Assembly: GCA_012845835.1 (NCBI GenBank)
Contig: JABAKD010000023.1
Span: forward strand, 1,475,343 to 1,539,342
From: Undaria pinnatifida
Taxonomy: Eukaryota; Sar; Phaeophyceae; Laminariales; Alariaceae
Direction of reading: 5' to 3'
DNA: 64,000 nucleotides
Positions 46,812-57,712 of this stretch are shown in pieces; position 1 is the stretch's first letter; each line of letters begins with the position of its first letter. Made by a program: the position numbers and the translations under genes. The notes under the pieces were generated by a model, which was not told where the DNA came from, did no database searches, and saw only the letters and a program-made list of their open reading frames with translations.

Positions 46812-47254
46812 CTTTTGCAAACGACAACAACGGATGAGAATACCTAGCGTTCAGTGTATGTTCAAAATAGTAACGCCAGTTAATAGTATACTGTAGCTGT
46901 CGTGTCGGTTTCGAAGTTTGAAAGGAACTCGTACAATTTAAAACTGTATTTAATGCGGTCGTTTATGGGCAAAGCCTTGCCTGGCACCAAAACGTTGCTA
47001 ACACCTATGACACCACGACTGGGAACAGGAACGAACGGGATTCACAGCCGCAACTGTTTATCGTAAGCCCCGGCATACTGCCAAAGAAGGCCTACAGGCG
47101 GAAAAATGACAACGAAGGGTAAGAGACAGTACCTGCTGTATATATTGTTCGGTACTACTCTATTACTGTTTCTCTTAATACTCCTACGATCGCCGTGTAC
47201 TGCGATTCCTGAAGAGGTTGCGCACTCTACTTGTACTCGTTAATACAAAGAGTT
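46812..47254. other. Unassigned
   Basis: No gene or repeat partner recognised. Confidence 0.4.
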
Positions 47255-48050
47255 TATGTGGTTGTATGAAAAATGAGTAACAGTAGTAGTACACCGCGTC
47301 ACTACATGAACAACTCGCTAACCCCAAACACGGGACTGCTCTCCAGCATCACCCAGGTTAACTTCAGCCTCTGTTTACTGCTATATATCAACCTCCATTG
47401 TGTACTGCGACTGGTGCTGAGGTATCATGCTGCTGTGTTACTTATCACTGCCGTAGACCATTTTTACAACCCTGGCTGATCCCTGTGATGGGACTTGCCC
47501 GTTTTGATTGCGTCTTATACGTATAGATACCACGTTGTCGTAGTCGTACACCCAAAAAAGATGTGTATATCACAGCACAAAGCGTCACTGCATGGACCAC
47601 CTGTTGAACCCCCGCTTACCCCGTTGGCGGCACTGTCCCGTACTCGTAGTCGTACATACATCAAGTGTGTTTGGTTTTACGTTTAAAAAAGAAACCACAG
47701 CACACAGCGTCACTGCATAGACAATTATTTGTACATTTATTTCCCGCTTATACCCCGATGACGGGAATACCCCATCCACGCAGTCGTCCATGCGAAACGT
47801 GTGTTTAGTTGTACGTATGAAAAAAACATCACAGCACTCAGCGTCACTGCATAGACCATTACTTGTACAACTCCCGCCTACACCCTGATGACGAGACTGC
47901 CCCGTACTCGTACTCGTACATACTATACACAAAAAGTGTGTTTGGTTGTACGCATGAAAAAGGAGTCACAGCACACAGCGTCACTGCGTAGACAACTTGT
48001 ACAACATGCTCATCCTAACGACGGGGCTGCCCTCCGTGACCCCTAAGGCG
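47255..48050. repeat. About 125-137-bp tandem array
   Basis: CACAGCACA-type heads with CAGCGTCACTGCAT occur at 47571, 47696, 47830 and 47967, and a diverged unit is near 47265-47345. Each unit also has a TACTCGTA word and a TGTGTTTGGTTGTACG word. If the flanking exon candidates are real, the array is intronic. Confidence 0.75.
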
Positions 48051-48438
48051 AACTTGAGTTTGTTCAGGCGCCGCGACCCCAAGCACAGGTTCCACACCGT
48101 GAGGTAGTTCGACCATGCTGGTGTAGCACACACATGCTACAGCGAACGCTGCAGACAGGTACACAAGGTCAAACAATTTATATTTCAATGTGCATCATTA
48201 TTGGAAACAGGATTCGCTTGACTTCACCAACACCCAAAACCACATATTGCGCACAACTTGCAGCACACTCAGCCAACATTCACCGCAGCACTACCGAAAA
48301 TACAGAGTGTTGACATCTAGTCTACTCTCTTACCTGTGCCGAACGGCGCTAAACACACTGATAACGAGAACAAAATCTCAACATCATTAGCTGACATAAA
48401 AAATCAAATTCCACACAACACAAATAAATGAAACTCAC
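48051..48438. other. Unassigned
   Basis: Nothing recognised. Confidence 0.4.
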
Positions 48439-48834
48439 GTTTCGTCAAGCTCTCAGCTCCTTCGTTGGGGACGACGATCGATGGTGAATCACAGGTGTCC
48501 GCGTCACACCTGTCAGACACGAGGGTTGTCGCCGCTTCCTCAGTGCTTCTTGTTAAGCTTATGAAGAGCTTGGCACGTGGAATGGCCGTCACTCCCGTGG
48601 CAAGCAAGTGTCGCAGACAGCGTACTGGGAAGTCCCCTTATATCGATTTCGTGCGATGAGGAAACAGTCACAACCCTTTGTCGGGCACGGCCAGTCAGGA
48701 TTGCCAGAAGAAGCTGAGTCCCGTTCTAGCTCGACCAGCGTCGACACGCCTGATCGTAAACCACCAACATCCCCACTGTTGGCGGAGCCTCCGTCCGCAC
48801 TTGCCTTGGTCCGATTCGCAAATCTCAACTTCAA
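48439..48834 (-). CDS. Candidate exon region with a Cys-rich motif
   Basis: Two overlapping minus-strand readings compete. One (48834-48589) ends CPTKGCDCFLIARNRYKG ... VCDTCLPRE stop, a C-x4-C-x-C ... C-x2-C pattern that could bind zinc. The other uses an acceptor-like TTCCCAG (exon from 48624) and runs LATGVTAIPRAKLFISLTRS ... GAESLTK to a strong donor, AAC|GTGAGT, at 48438. Good splice consensus and coding-like composition argue for a host gene here, but I cannot decide between them and do not recognise the product. Confidence 0.3.
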
Positions 48835-49411
48835 ATTGTTTTTGCCGATCCGGCAATTTTCAAATTCAAATTGTTTGCAGCCGTCGACGGTAATTCCCTT
48901 TCAGCCAACAATTGCCCAACATCAAATGTAGAAGAAAAAAAAAGAAGCTGGTGACAAAGCAACGCAAAAAGATCATAGAGCAAAGATATCTAGTAAAAAA
49001 ATCAGGGAATTATAGCTCAGAATTAGACTATAGGGATAAAAAGGAAGGCAAGGAACTTCGGGACGGTTATTTTTCCCAATTGATGCAACTAATTTCCTTT
49101 CCGGCAATTACGGACTGAGAAGAGCTGAGAGGGGGGAGAATATGCCAAGCGAGACCTCCCAGGGGGTGGAAAACTAAGTAATTATATCTATGTACATGTT
49201 GTGTTGTTCTCCATTATAATGGTTAGTGTTTGTATTTTTACTTCAAGTCGTGAGTTATATACTAGATCTAACATCATATATATTTTCAAAAAATATTACT
49301 GCAAGAGTTTCCACTATTGTATTGCAGTGATAGGTGGTAAATTTGGTTTTTCTCTGCTTTAACAACGGGAGAAGTACGAAATAGAGAGTTTTACTAGTTA
49401 TCTATAATGTA
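48835..49411. other. Unassigned
   Basis: A/T-rich; a short Lys-rich open frame (48912-49118) is not supported. Confidence 0.4.
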
Positions 49412-49871
49412 GAGGTGTTACCCAACGAGTACCCGTGCTAAACGGGTACCCTGATAAGTCAGAAAAAAAATCCCCGGGGACTCGCGAGTATCTACGTCTA
49501 TTTTAGGCGGGTACCCGGGTAGCCGTCTAACTATCGGGTACCCGGTACCCGGCACATTACTATTATCATATTTTACCCTTAAGGTTGCAACGGATGGACT
49601 CTAAGGGTTGTTCTACAGCGTTCGGCATAACATCCCTGTGGTACAATGTTTTTCATACAACATACCACCAAAACGACAGACTACGCGCGCCGCAAAAGCA
49701 TCAAATGATTTTATATAAATGGGTTCGCGGGTTTAAAGCACATGCAGGTCAGCCATAATAAAGTAATGGACAAGGGCAACAAAAATTCGCGCCGCGCACT
49801 AGACCCTTTACTCCAGTGTTCGATGTATTCATAATTCATATCACGTCATTATGTCATATATTATAAAAATA

Positions 49872-51591
49872 AAAACACACTCCAGCTGTGAGATCGGAAT
49901 GTTTTTCGAAACTCATCTTTGCAAGCTGTGTGTGATACTCCGATCGCGCGTATTACGGGTTGTGTGTCCTCATTAAGGATATGAGTCGGCAACTCCCCTT
50001 GCAACTACAGTGTAGCTACCACGGTCAACAGGGTGAAGTTAGGCAGTCTGTGTGCGGAAACTAAAAAACCTGTTTCTGAGGGGGACAAAATCTGACAGCT
50101 GTGGAAGGAAATGCATCAGTTTATCAAGTAAATCATGCGAGTCGAATATCCGGTGAGGGGAGGGCGGAGTTTGTAAGGACGTGGGGGGCTAATTTTGATC
50201 AAAAGGGGGGCGGGAGGGGGGGAGTGGGGGGAGGGGACGGGTGGGGCAGGTCAATTTGTGCGTGGAATCAAAAAAAATTTCTTGGGGGGGAGGGGGGGGG
50301 GAAAATGGCGGGGGGGGCCGGGGGCGGGGGGGGAGGGCTTTAAGTCGCATATATGTAGGGGTTTGCTAAACGCGTGGTTCTAGATGTAGGCGATGGTGCG
50401 AGTGGTGGGGAAGGAGGGGGCGTTGAAGGCGTTGGTGTGTGGGAATTGCAGCAGCGGCATGGACGGCTCTGAAACGATAACGAGGCGATATCCAGGGCGT
50501 GGAAGTGTTTATTACTCTGGCGGATTTCGATAGTAGGTGGGGCGTTGAAGCAAGAGAAAGCGGGGAAAAAACAAAGAAAAAAAGAAGGGGGGGGGGGGGG
50601 GGGGCGGGGGGGGGGGGAGGGAAGGGTTTTCAAGAGGTTTGGGTCACATATAAAAAAAAAATCACGGATTTGGTCGACACTGATGTTCGCATCATTGCGT
50701 GTAATCCTCCGATCGCGCGCATTCATCATATATGTAGGGGCTTGCGTACGCGCGGTTCTGGGTCTAGGCCATCGTACGGGGTGTGGGGAAGGAGGGGGCG
50801 TTGGGGAGGGGGAGGGGACATTAATGAAAGCTACGTCATGGATGGCTAGGAAGATAATGATGTGATATCAATTGCTTATAAGTGTTTATTACTCTGGCCG
50901 ATTTTGATTGTACGTGGGGCGTTTGAACGAACTGCGCGGGGAACAAAGGGGGGAAGGGGGGGGAGATGAGATGGCGCTACGGCATGGATGGCTAGATAGA
51001 AAATGAGATGATATCAGCTGGTTGGTAGTGTTCACTACTCTGGCAGATTTTGATTTGAGGTGGTGCGTAAAAGCAAGAGGATCGGAGGGGGGGGGGGGGG
51101 GGCGGGGGGCGAGCATTTCAACATGTGCGCGGAAACCATTAACACCCTTGAAGGGGACGATTCTGATGGTTGCAGCAGGAATACACCTCATTATATCACC
51201 CGTCTGGTAATGTTTTTTCTTCTAGAAGGCTTGATGTTACATGTAGTATGCAACCCAGGTTTTAGGTGCAGTAAACAACGTGTTAAAAGCTTTAATAATG
51301 TGTTATTGTTAATGGATCGAACGATAGAATATTTCAATCGATAGGTACAATCAAGTAGATACCACTTTTTTCTGACATCGCTAATTATAAGAAAGAGATG
51401 CATATTGTTAAATACAACATGCTAGGTGATGTGGTCATGCATTGTCACCGCCATTGAGAACGACAGGCAGGGAGATATGCGAATCGTTATTGTTTTTAAA
51501 GGAACGCTTAGTGTACACGCGCTCAATTACGTTACTTCGTTAGTCATACTTCTCTCGGCATAGGTTGGGAGGCGATCATGCAGACAGTATG
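49872..51591 (+). repeat. GTM repeat copy 10
   Basis: Terminus and alpha (49872-50150), G tracts (50190-50335), beta with echo (50340-50660), beta (50740-51010), alpha-like module (51113-51190) and gamma tail to about 51591. Module order agrees with copies 5 and 17 read on the other strand. It ends abruptly at a mariner fragment. Confidence 0.75.
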
Positions 51592-51979
51592 TACGGAAAG
51601 AAGCGGCTTGAGGAACCTCGAGCACGGTCGCAGGCCTAGCTTCTTGTGGTTGTCGAACAGAGTTGTCGTCGCAATGTCCAAAGCGGCTGCAATCGATCCT
51701 ATAGTGGTGGGGTTCTTCAGGGGCATCTCTTCCAACACCTGCTTCAGAGCGGCGATGTCCACCACCTTCCCCGGCTTCTTTCTTCTGGTTGTACATCTTC
51801 CAGCACTTGCTCACCGTCTGGGGCGTCTGTTCGGACATCGCCGCCACCCTCTTCAGGTCACCATGGTCCAAACCCTCGTCGTTGCTGCCCTTGAGCAGCT
51901 CGGCAATCATGCCTTTTTTCTCCGAAGTTGTCAAATTCTTGCATTTTGGTCTGCTGGCAGCGCTTTCCGCAGCAGACAT
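51592..51979 (-). pseudogene. Tc1/mariner-like transposase, N-terminal fragment
   Basis: From ATG 51979 on the minus strand: KNLTTSEKKGMIAELLKGSN and HGDLKRVAAMSEQTPQTVSK, then KCWKMYNQKK, a helix-turn-helix DNA-binding domain of the plant/stramenopile mariner type. After a shift of frame near 51765-51775 the text goes on as VDIAALKQVLEEMPLKN, TTIGSIAAALDIATTTLFDN and LGLRPCSRFLKPLL, then stops at the border with GTM gamma-tail sequence. The catalytic DDE/D core is absent. The 5' flank of the fragment (to about 52195) may include one terminal inverted repeat; the other end is lost. Confidence 0.75.
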
Positions 51980-52207
51980 GTTGGTGGGTCTGCTGAGAAG
52001 TCCTCCAACGGGCGATTCCCTCGAAAGAGCTCAGTTTGGCTCGACTTGGCGGCGCGTGAACAGGGTTGTGTGGTCTGATTATTTCAAGAGTGCGTTCTTG
52101 GCGGTCTGCGCTGAAAAGAGTTCTGCGCAGCAAAAAAGAATGTTTCGGAGATTTCGGTCTACAGCAAAAATTTATACGGTGGGGGGTCGAAATCCTGACT
52201 ATATTCC

Positions 52208-53050
52208 CGAACAGACTGGTAGCTATCAGGGTTAACAGGGTGATTTTAGTCAGTCTGTGCGCGGAAACTATATAACCCGTTTCTGAGGGGGGCAAAATCT
52301 GACAGCTGTGGGGGGAAATGCATCAGTTTATCAAGTGAATCCTGTAAGTCGTATGTCCGGTGAGGGGAGGGCGGAGGTTTTAAAGGCGTGGGGGCCAGGT
52401 TTTGAACAAAAGGGCCGGGAGGGGGGGAGGGGGGGGGGGGGGGGGGGGATGGGTGGGGCAGGTCAATTATTGCGTGGAAACTAAAAATATTTCTTGTGGG
52501 GGGGAGGGGGGTAAATGTGACGGCGGGGGCCGGGGGCAGGGGGGTAGGGCTTAAGGTCGCATAGATGTGGGGATTTGCTTTACGCGTGGTGCTAGGTCAA
52601 GGCGATGGTGCGGGTGGTGGGGAAGGGGGGGGCGTTAGAGACGGGGGTGGGTGGGATTTCCAGCAGCGGCATGGACGGCTCTGGAACGATAACGAGGCGA
52701 TATCCAGGGCGTGAAAGTGTTTACTACTCTGGCGGATTTCGATAGTAAGTGGGGCGTTTATGCAAGTGAACGCGAGGGAAAAAAAAAATAAGCGGTGGGG
52801 GGGGGAGGGGGGGGGGGGGGGGAGAAGGGGTTTTCGAGAGGTTTAGGTCACATATAAAAAAAAAAATCAAGGATTTGATCGACACTGATGTTTGCAACAT
52901 TGTGTGTGGTCCTCCGATCGCGAGTATTAATCACATATGTAGGGGCCCACTATGCGAGCGGTGCTGGGTCCAGGCGATCGTGCGGGGTGTGGAGAAGGAG
53001 GGGGCGTTGGAGGGGGGGAGGGGGGATGAATGAAAACTGGTATATACTGA
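52208..53050 (+). repeat. GTM repeat copy 11, missing its terminus
   Basis: Starts inside the alpha module (CTATCAGGGTTAACAGGGTG), G tract near 52420-52450, beta with echo (52560-52860) and beta (52930-53030). It closely parallels 50010-50830. Confidence 0.75.
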
Positions 53051-53059
53051 GTATAACAT

Positions 53060-53811
53060 AAGTATTCTGTAACCTCATACTTGTACCTCGTATATTTGTA
53101 CTGTGACAACCTGCTGTAACCTGACGAAGACATCAGAAGCACTAGAACAGACACAACCTCAGTGGTACCCACAAAACGAGTGCGACTGCTGACTGTAACC
53201 TACTGGTCATCGAAATCATGAAAATAACAGAGAGAACTTGCGGTGGTGAAAAACAAAACAAGAGGATATTAGACTGCTGCTGCTGAAATATTCTCAAACC
53301 TAAATAGAGCAAACCAACGATGGAAAAACCAGTTGGAAAACCTCAGGAACAAACGAATGGAACTGCTGCTGTAACCTACGATTGCCAAAATTATGAAAAC
53401 CCACAGGAAAACCCAGCGGAAAAAACACAAATATTAATGCGAATGCTGCTATAGTCTAACTAAACCAGAAAACTGCAAACCATCCGAGTGAAAACCCAAT
53501 GGGAAAGCCTCAAAAACGAAATACGAGTGCTACTACTGCTGTAACCTACGATTGCTGCAAGGCATAACAAAATAACAGAGGAAACGCCAAGCGGGAAAAG
53601 CTTCAATGAACCAAAAACAAAAGCGACTCTGCTAAAGCATAAAGTATGCAAAACCAAAGGGGAAACCCAGTGAGAAAAACTGGAAAAGAAACAAAATTCG
53701 CCTGCTACTACTGGCACCTACCTACGATTGTTTCAAAGCATAAGAAAACAGAGGGAAAAGCTTAACCAGAACGAAACCTAATGCGACTGCTGCTATACTC
53801 TTCTAAAACAA
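53060..53811. repeat. About 80-95-bp satellite array, left part
   Basis: Roughly eight units with CGACTGCTGCT, GTAACCTACGATTGC and GGGAAAAGCCTCAAAAACG-like words. The array resumes at 55632 after a block of GTM copies. Confidence 0.7.
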
Positions 53812-54179
53812 AAATATATATGAATATATATGAATATATATATGTATATTTTTATATCATACACTTCGTACTGCGATCGGAGTATCACAGAAAGCTTGCA
53901 AAGGTGATTTTCGACAAAATGTTCAATCTTACTGCTGGAGTGTATATCATTTTATAATATATATAAATCGGAATCGGCCAGAGTAATAAACACCTATACG
54001 CAGTTGACATCACGCCATTAACTTTCTGACCATCCATGACGTAGTTTTCAATTGTTCCCTCCCCCCCCCCCCCCCCAGCCCCCTCCAACGCCCCCTCTTT
54101 TCCCACCACCCGCACGATCGCCTAGACCTAGCACCACGCGTATAACAAGCACCTACATATATATATATATTATACAAAA
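53812..54179 (-). repeat. Two short GTM pieces (copies 12 and 13) in AT-rich DNA
   Basis: 53862-53955 keeps only the terminus (TTACTGCTGGAGTGTATATC). 53960-54165 is a single beta module with a C tract. TATATATG runs lie before and after. Confidence 0.65.
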
Positions 54180-54829
54180 TGAAAATACACTCCAGCTGTA
54201 ACATCGAAGATGTCGTCGAAACTCATCTTTGCAAGCTGTGTGTGACACTCCGATCGCGCGTGTTACGAGTTGTGTGTCCTCATTAAGGATATAGGTCGGC
54301 GACTCCCCTTGCAACTACAGTGTAGCTATCAGGGTCAACAGGATGATTTTAGTCAGTCTGTGCGCGGAAACTATAAAACCCGTTTCTGACGGGGACAAAA
54401 TCTGACAGCTGTCGAGGGAAATGTATCCTTTTATCAAGTGAATCTTGTAAGTCGAATAACCGGTGAGGGGGGGGAGCGGAGTTTTGACGGACGTGGGGGC
54501 CTGTGGTTTTGATCAAAAGCGAGCGGGTTTGGAGGGGGGCGGGGGGGGGGGGGGGGGGGGGAAGGGGGAGCAATTTGTGCATGTAAGCTATAAATCCTTT
54601 CAAGGGGATAAATCTGACGGTTTTGGCACCAGTATATTATTGGGGGGGGGGGCGGGGGGGTGTTTGGGGCGGCGGCGGGGGGGGGGGGGGGGGGTTGGGG
54701 CAGGGGGGGGCAGCGGGGGGGGCAGCTTAATATGTGCGTGGAAATTATTTGTGATCTTTCAGCCGAAGTGTATTTTAACATTATTTGTGACTTAAACCTT
54801 TTGAAAAGTTCCGCCCCCCCGCCCCTCCG

Positions 54830-54880
<51 letters not shown>

Positions 54881-55620
54881 ATCGCCCCCCACGCCCCCGC
54901 CCCCCCCACCTTCCCCCCCCACCCCCCGAACCCATCCCCACCCCACCCCCTCCAACACTCCACCCTCTCTCTACTCACTGGTTGTACGACTTACCCTAGG
55001 ATATACATGATAAACTGATGCATTATTTCAAAAACCGTCACATATATCCCCTCAAAATCATATATTGTCTTCACGCACATATTGAGCTGCCCCATACGCC
55101 CCCCTCCCGCCCCAACCACCATCCCCCCCATGATAAACTGGTGCATTTTTTTTTTCCAACACCGTCAGACTTATCTCTTTAAACAGGTTTATAGCTCACA
55201 TGCACATATTGCCCGCCCCCAGCGCCTCCCCCCCAAACTCCCCCGCAACCCACCCCCCCCCCCCCCAAACCCCGCTCGCTTTTGATCAACACCAGGCCCC
55301 CGCGTCCTTCAAAACTCTGCCCCCCCTCTTACCGGTTTTTCGACTTACAGGATTCACTCGATAAAATGATACATTTCCCCCCACAGCTGTCAGATTTTGT
55401 CCCCCACAGAAACGGGTTTCATAGTTTCCGCGCACAGACTGACCAAAATCACCCTGTCGACCCTGATAGCTACACTGTAGTTGTAAGGGGAGTCGCCGGC
55501 CTGTATCCTTAATGAGGACACCCAACTCGTAACACGCGCGATCGGCGTATCACACACAGCTTGCAGAGATGATTTTTGACGAAATCTTCGATCTCACAGC
55601 TGGAGTGTATTTTCATTTTA
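54180..55620. repeat. GTM foldback: copies 14 (+) and 15 (-) in near-direct contact
   Basis: The left arm (54180 to about 54775) runs terminus, alpha, G tract, alpha, G tract, alpha. The right arm (to 55620) runs the reverse order and ends in the same terminus. Both outer ends sit in TATA-rich sequence inside an interrupted satellite. The arms could pair over several hundred bases. Confidence 0.75.
54830..54880 (+). repeat. Uninterrupted run of 51 C
   Basis: The longest homopolymer in the window. It faces G tracts at about 54540-54562 and 54640-54720 in the opposite arm of the foldback. Confidence 0.85.
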
Positions 55621-55631
55621 AATAATATATA

Positions 55632-55775
55632 ATGCAAACCAACAGAGGAAAACTCAACGGGAAAACCTCAAACACAAACGAATCCGGCTGCTATTGTAAC
55701 CCACAACTACCTTAACATAAAATGCAAAACAGGGGGAAAACACAGCGGGTAAACCATAAGAAAACGAGAGCGACT
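55632..55775. repeat. Satellite array, right part
   Basis: AACCAACAGAGGAAAACTCA and GGCTGCTATTGTAACCC continue the array of 53060-53811. Confidence 0.65.
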
Positions 55776-56614
55776 GGTGGAAGCATGAACGCTTTTGCAA
55801 CTAAAATCAGCCTCCTGTCGGTGCATGCTCATTGCGCTGCCGGCCCTGCACATCGTACCTCTAAGGTGGTGTCAGGCGTGAGGCATTGTGAGACACCATT
55901 TCTCCATTTTGAAAAGGGTTTCGTGGAGAATGTATACGAAATACTACCCAGGGGACGTGATTTAGGGGATGATAAGGTGTCGTCCCCGCATTTTTCAACA
56001 GAAACCAACGGGTACCACCTGGGTACCTGGCGCCCGAATACTCGGCGATTATGAAGTGTTACTCGTACCCGTCACGGGTATTAGCAAGCCGGGTTATTCT
56101 CGCGAGTATACGGGTAATTGGCAAAAGGGTAACACCTCTACCATGATGTTGATATTAATAGAGCATTCAGGAATAAAAATCGGCTACCCCCGCCCCACAG
56201 AAAAAAAAAAAAAATGTGGGACACGAAGCATCTGTTCCAAACTGATGCGCTGTCACTCCAACATTGTAGTAGGCACGTTATTCTCAACTCACTTACGAAT
56301 GATCGGTGTTTGTCTTGTTCACTTTATGTGTGGAATTTTGAGCTAGATCTGACATCATGTCTACTTTATAAAATCACCTCTCTAGTTCCACTTTAAACTA
56401 CACTATCACATGTATTGTAGATGGTTTTCGGATGGATGGCTTGGTCAAGGTTGTTGGTACTTATCGTCAAGTGCGCAGGTGAGCTTTCTCTACCTAGAGA
56501 AGTAGTCTTACCACGATATTTTGTTTCTTGCACTTTAAGGGCGGGTTTTGGTATACGTCTCAAGTACGAAGACAATAGAAGTGATCTAATGGATATCAAA
56601 TATATTTTCACGTA
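55776..56614. other. hAT-like right end, otherwise unassigned
   Basis: 55960-56139 holds the subterminal GGGTA/ACCCG words and the end TAACACCTCTA. A 14-nt A run (56201-56214) is present. No gene. Confidence 0.4.
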
Positions 56615-57030
56615 ACATAATATTGAGACGAAACCAAGAAGCAGCCGTCTCTTCGGCCTTTAGCGCTTGCTATATTACGGCCGCTGGCACTGACGCAGCT
56701 TCTAATGCAGGAATGGACGAATGCGGTTAATCCGCAGCGAAATATTTCGTTGTGCTCTCTTATCTGCGGCCATACTTCATGTCATGTCATTTTATGCCAC
56801 ATTTTCCGTTTTTTTTCCCGTCGTCGTAAGATTGAGGAACAAGGGCTCCCGGGTGTACTAGGTGAAAGCAGCACTACTATGTACGACGAGTTTAAACCCC
56901 AACTGACGACGTTAGCATACCCAAAACAGCAAAAATGTAGCAGCAGTAGCCGTATAGCGAACCTTCTATTGCATACTGCAGCAACCAGTAGCATCCAGAA
57001 CCACAGAAGATATCTCAAAGGTAAGTGCAG
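56615..57030 (-). repeat. Duplicated fragment, partner 21062-21500
   Basis: See 21062. Here the plus strand is open from about 56820 to a donor-like AAAG|GTAAGT near 57020, reading GLPGVLGESSTTMYDEFKPQ and LTTLAYPKQQKC. It may be an exon-derived repeat. Confidence 0.5.
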
Positions 57031-57093
57031 TACGAGTGGCGTTGGCAAGTTTGGTCGTACTCGCATCACACTGTCCGATATTACAAAAAAAAA

Positions 57094-57290
57094 ATACACT
57101 CCAGCTGTGAGATCGAATATTTTGTCTAAACTCCTCTTTGCAAGCTGTATGTGATACTCCGATCGCGTGTATTACGGGTTTTGTGTCCTCATTAAGGATA
57201 TAGGTCGGCGACTCCCCTTGCAACTACAGTGTAACTATCAGGGTCAACAGGGTGATGTTACGCAGTCTGTGGGCGGAAACTATGTAACTA
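57094..57290 (+). repeat. GTM repeat copy 16
   Basis: Terminus and the first 190 bp of alpha, truncated at GCGGAAACTATGTAAC. Confidence 0.8.
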
Positions 57291-57320
57291 TCATGAAGCC
57301 CAAGCCGTGAAATAAGTATT

Positions 57321-57712
57321 AGCACGCCCACGCACGTCCTAGGGTTAGCTGTCAACCAGTCACTACTTACGAACATGTCTATACTTACGACAGCTGTTTG
57401 TCCACGATGGTATTCCCCTACACACCATCGCAGCAGGTTTTCCCCATAACCCCCAGAAACTAACATGAGGAGCGCAGATGGCCGCGGCCTTCAGGTATAC
57501 ACCGAAGAACAGCACAGCAACAGAGGCGTAGGACAACATCTGCATACCAACCCATCTGGTCCCAGGGGGTGAGATATTGACTTTGTTACATGTTTCATCC
57601 AGCAAGGAATGAAAGTGTGTTTGTTCCGAATTGGCACTTGTCAGCAGCTATCACACAATTAATTGTCAAGTAGCAGCATGGCGTATTCGTCGCCGCAGGG
57701 TTCTGGTATATA
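57321..57712 (-). pseudogene. Fragment predicted to encode a membrane segment (partner 60.71-62.07 kb)
   Basis: A minus-strand frame (57605-57363) reads SPPGTRWVGMQMLSYASVAV then LFFGVYLKAAAICAPHV, a likely membrane helix, and WGLWGKPAAMVCRG. The other copy of this DNA encodes a similar hydrophobic run (LMLCCFFGVFLKAVASCAP) but has stops. Similarity of the peptides as well as the DNA suggests a duplicated piece of a host gene. Family not recognised. Confidence 0.3.

Larger units (their letters stand above)
49412..56139. mobile_element. Span bounded by hAT-like ends (hypothesis)
   Basis: TAGAGGTGTTACCC at 49412-49425 and its exact reverse complement at 56126-56139 face outward, 6.7 kb apart. 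The eight bases outside them, CTATAATG and CCATGATG, agree at six positions, like a worn 8-bp target duplication. Both ends carry subterminal ACCCG/GGGTA words and a CTCGCGAG. This layout is typical of hAT transposons. No hAT transposase was found inside; the interior is full of other repeats. It may be one nested non-autonomous element or two unrelated ends. Confidence 0.4.

Noticed and set aside
54434-55010. Gly-rich and Pro-rich open frames on both strands
   Set aside because: Products of G and C tracts in the GTM foldback, not proteins. The same holds for similar frames at 19.8, 36-38, 50.2 and 59.3-60.2 kb.
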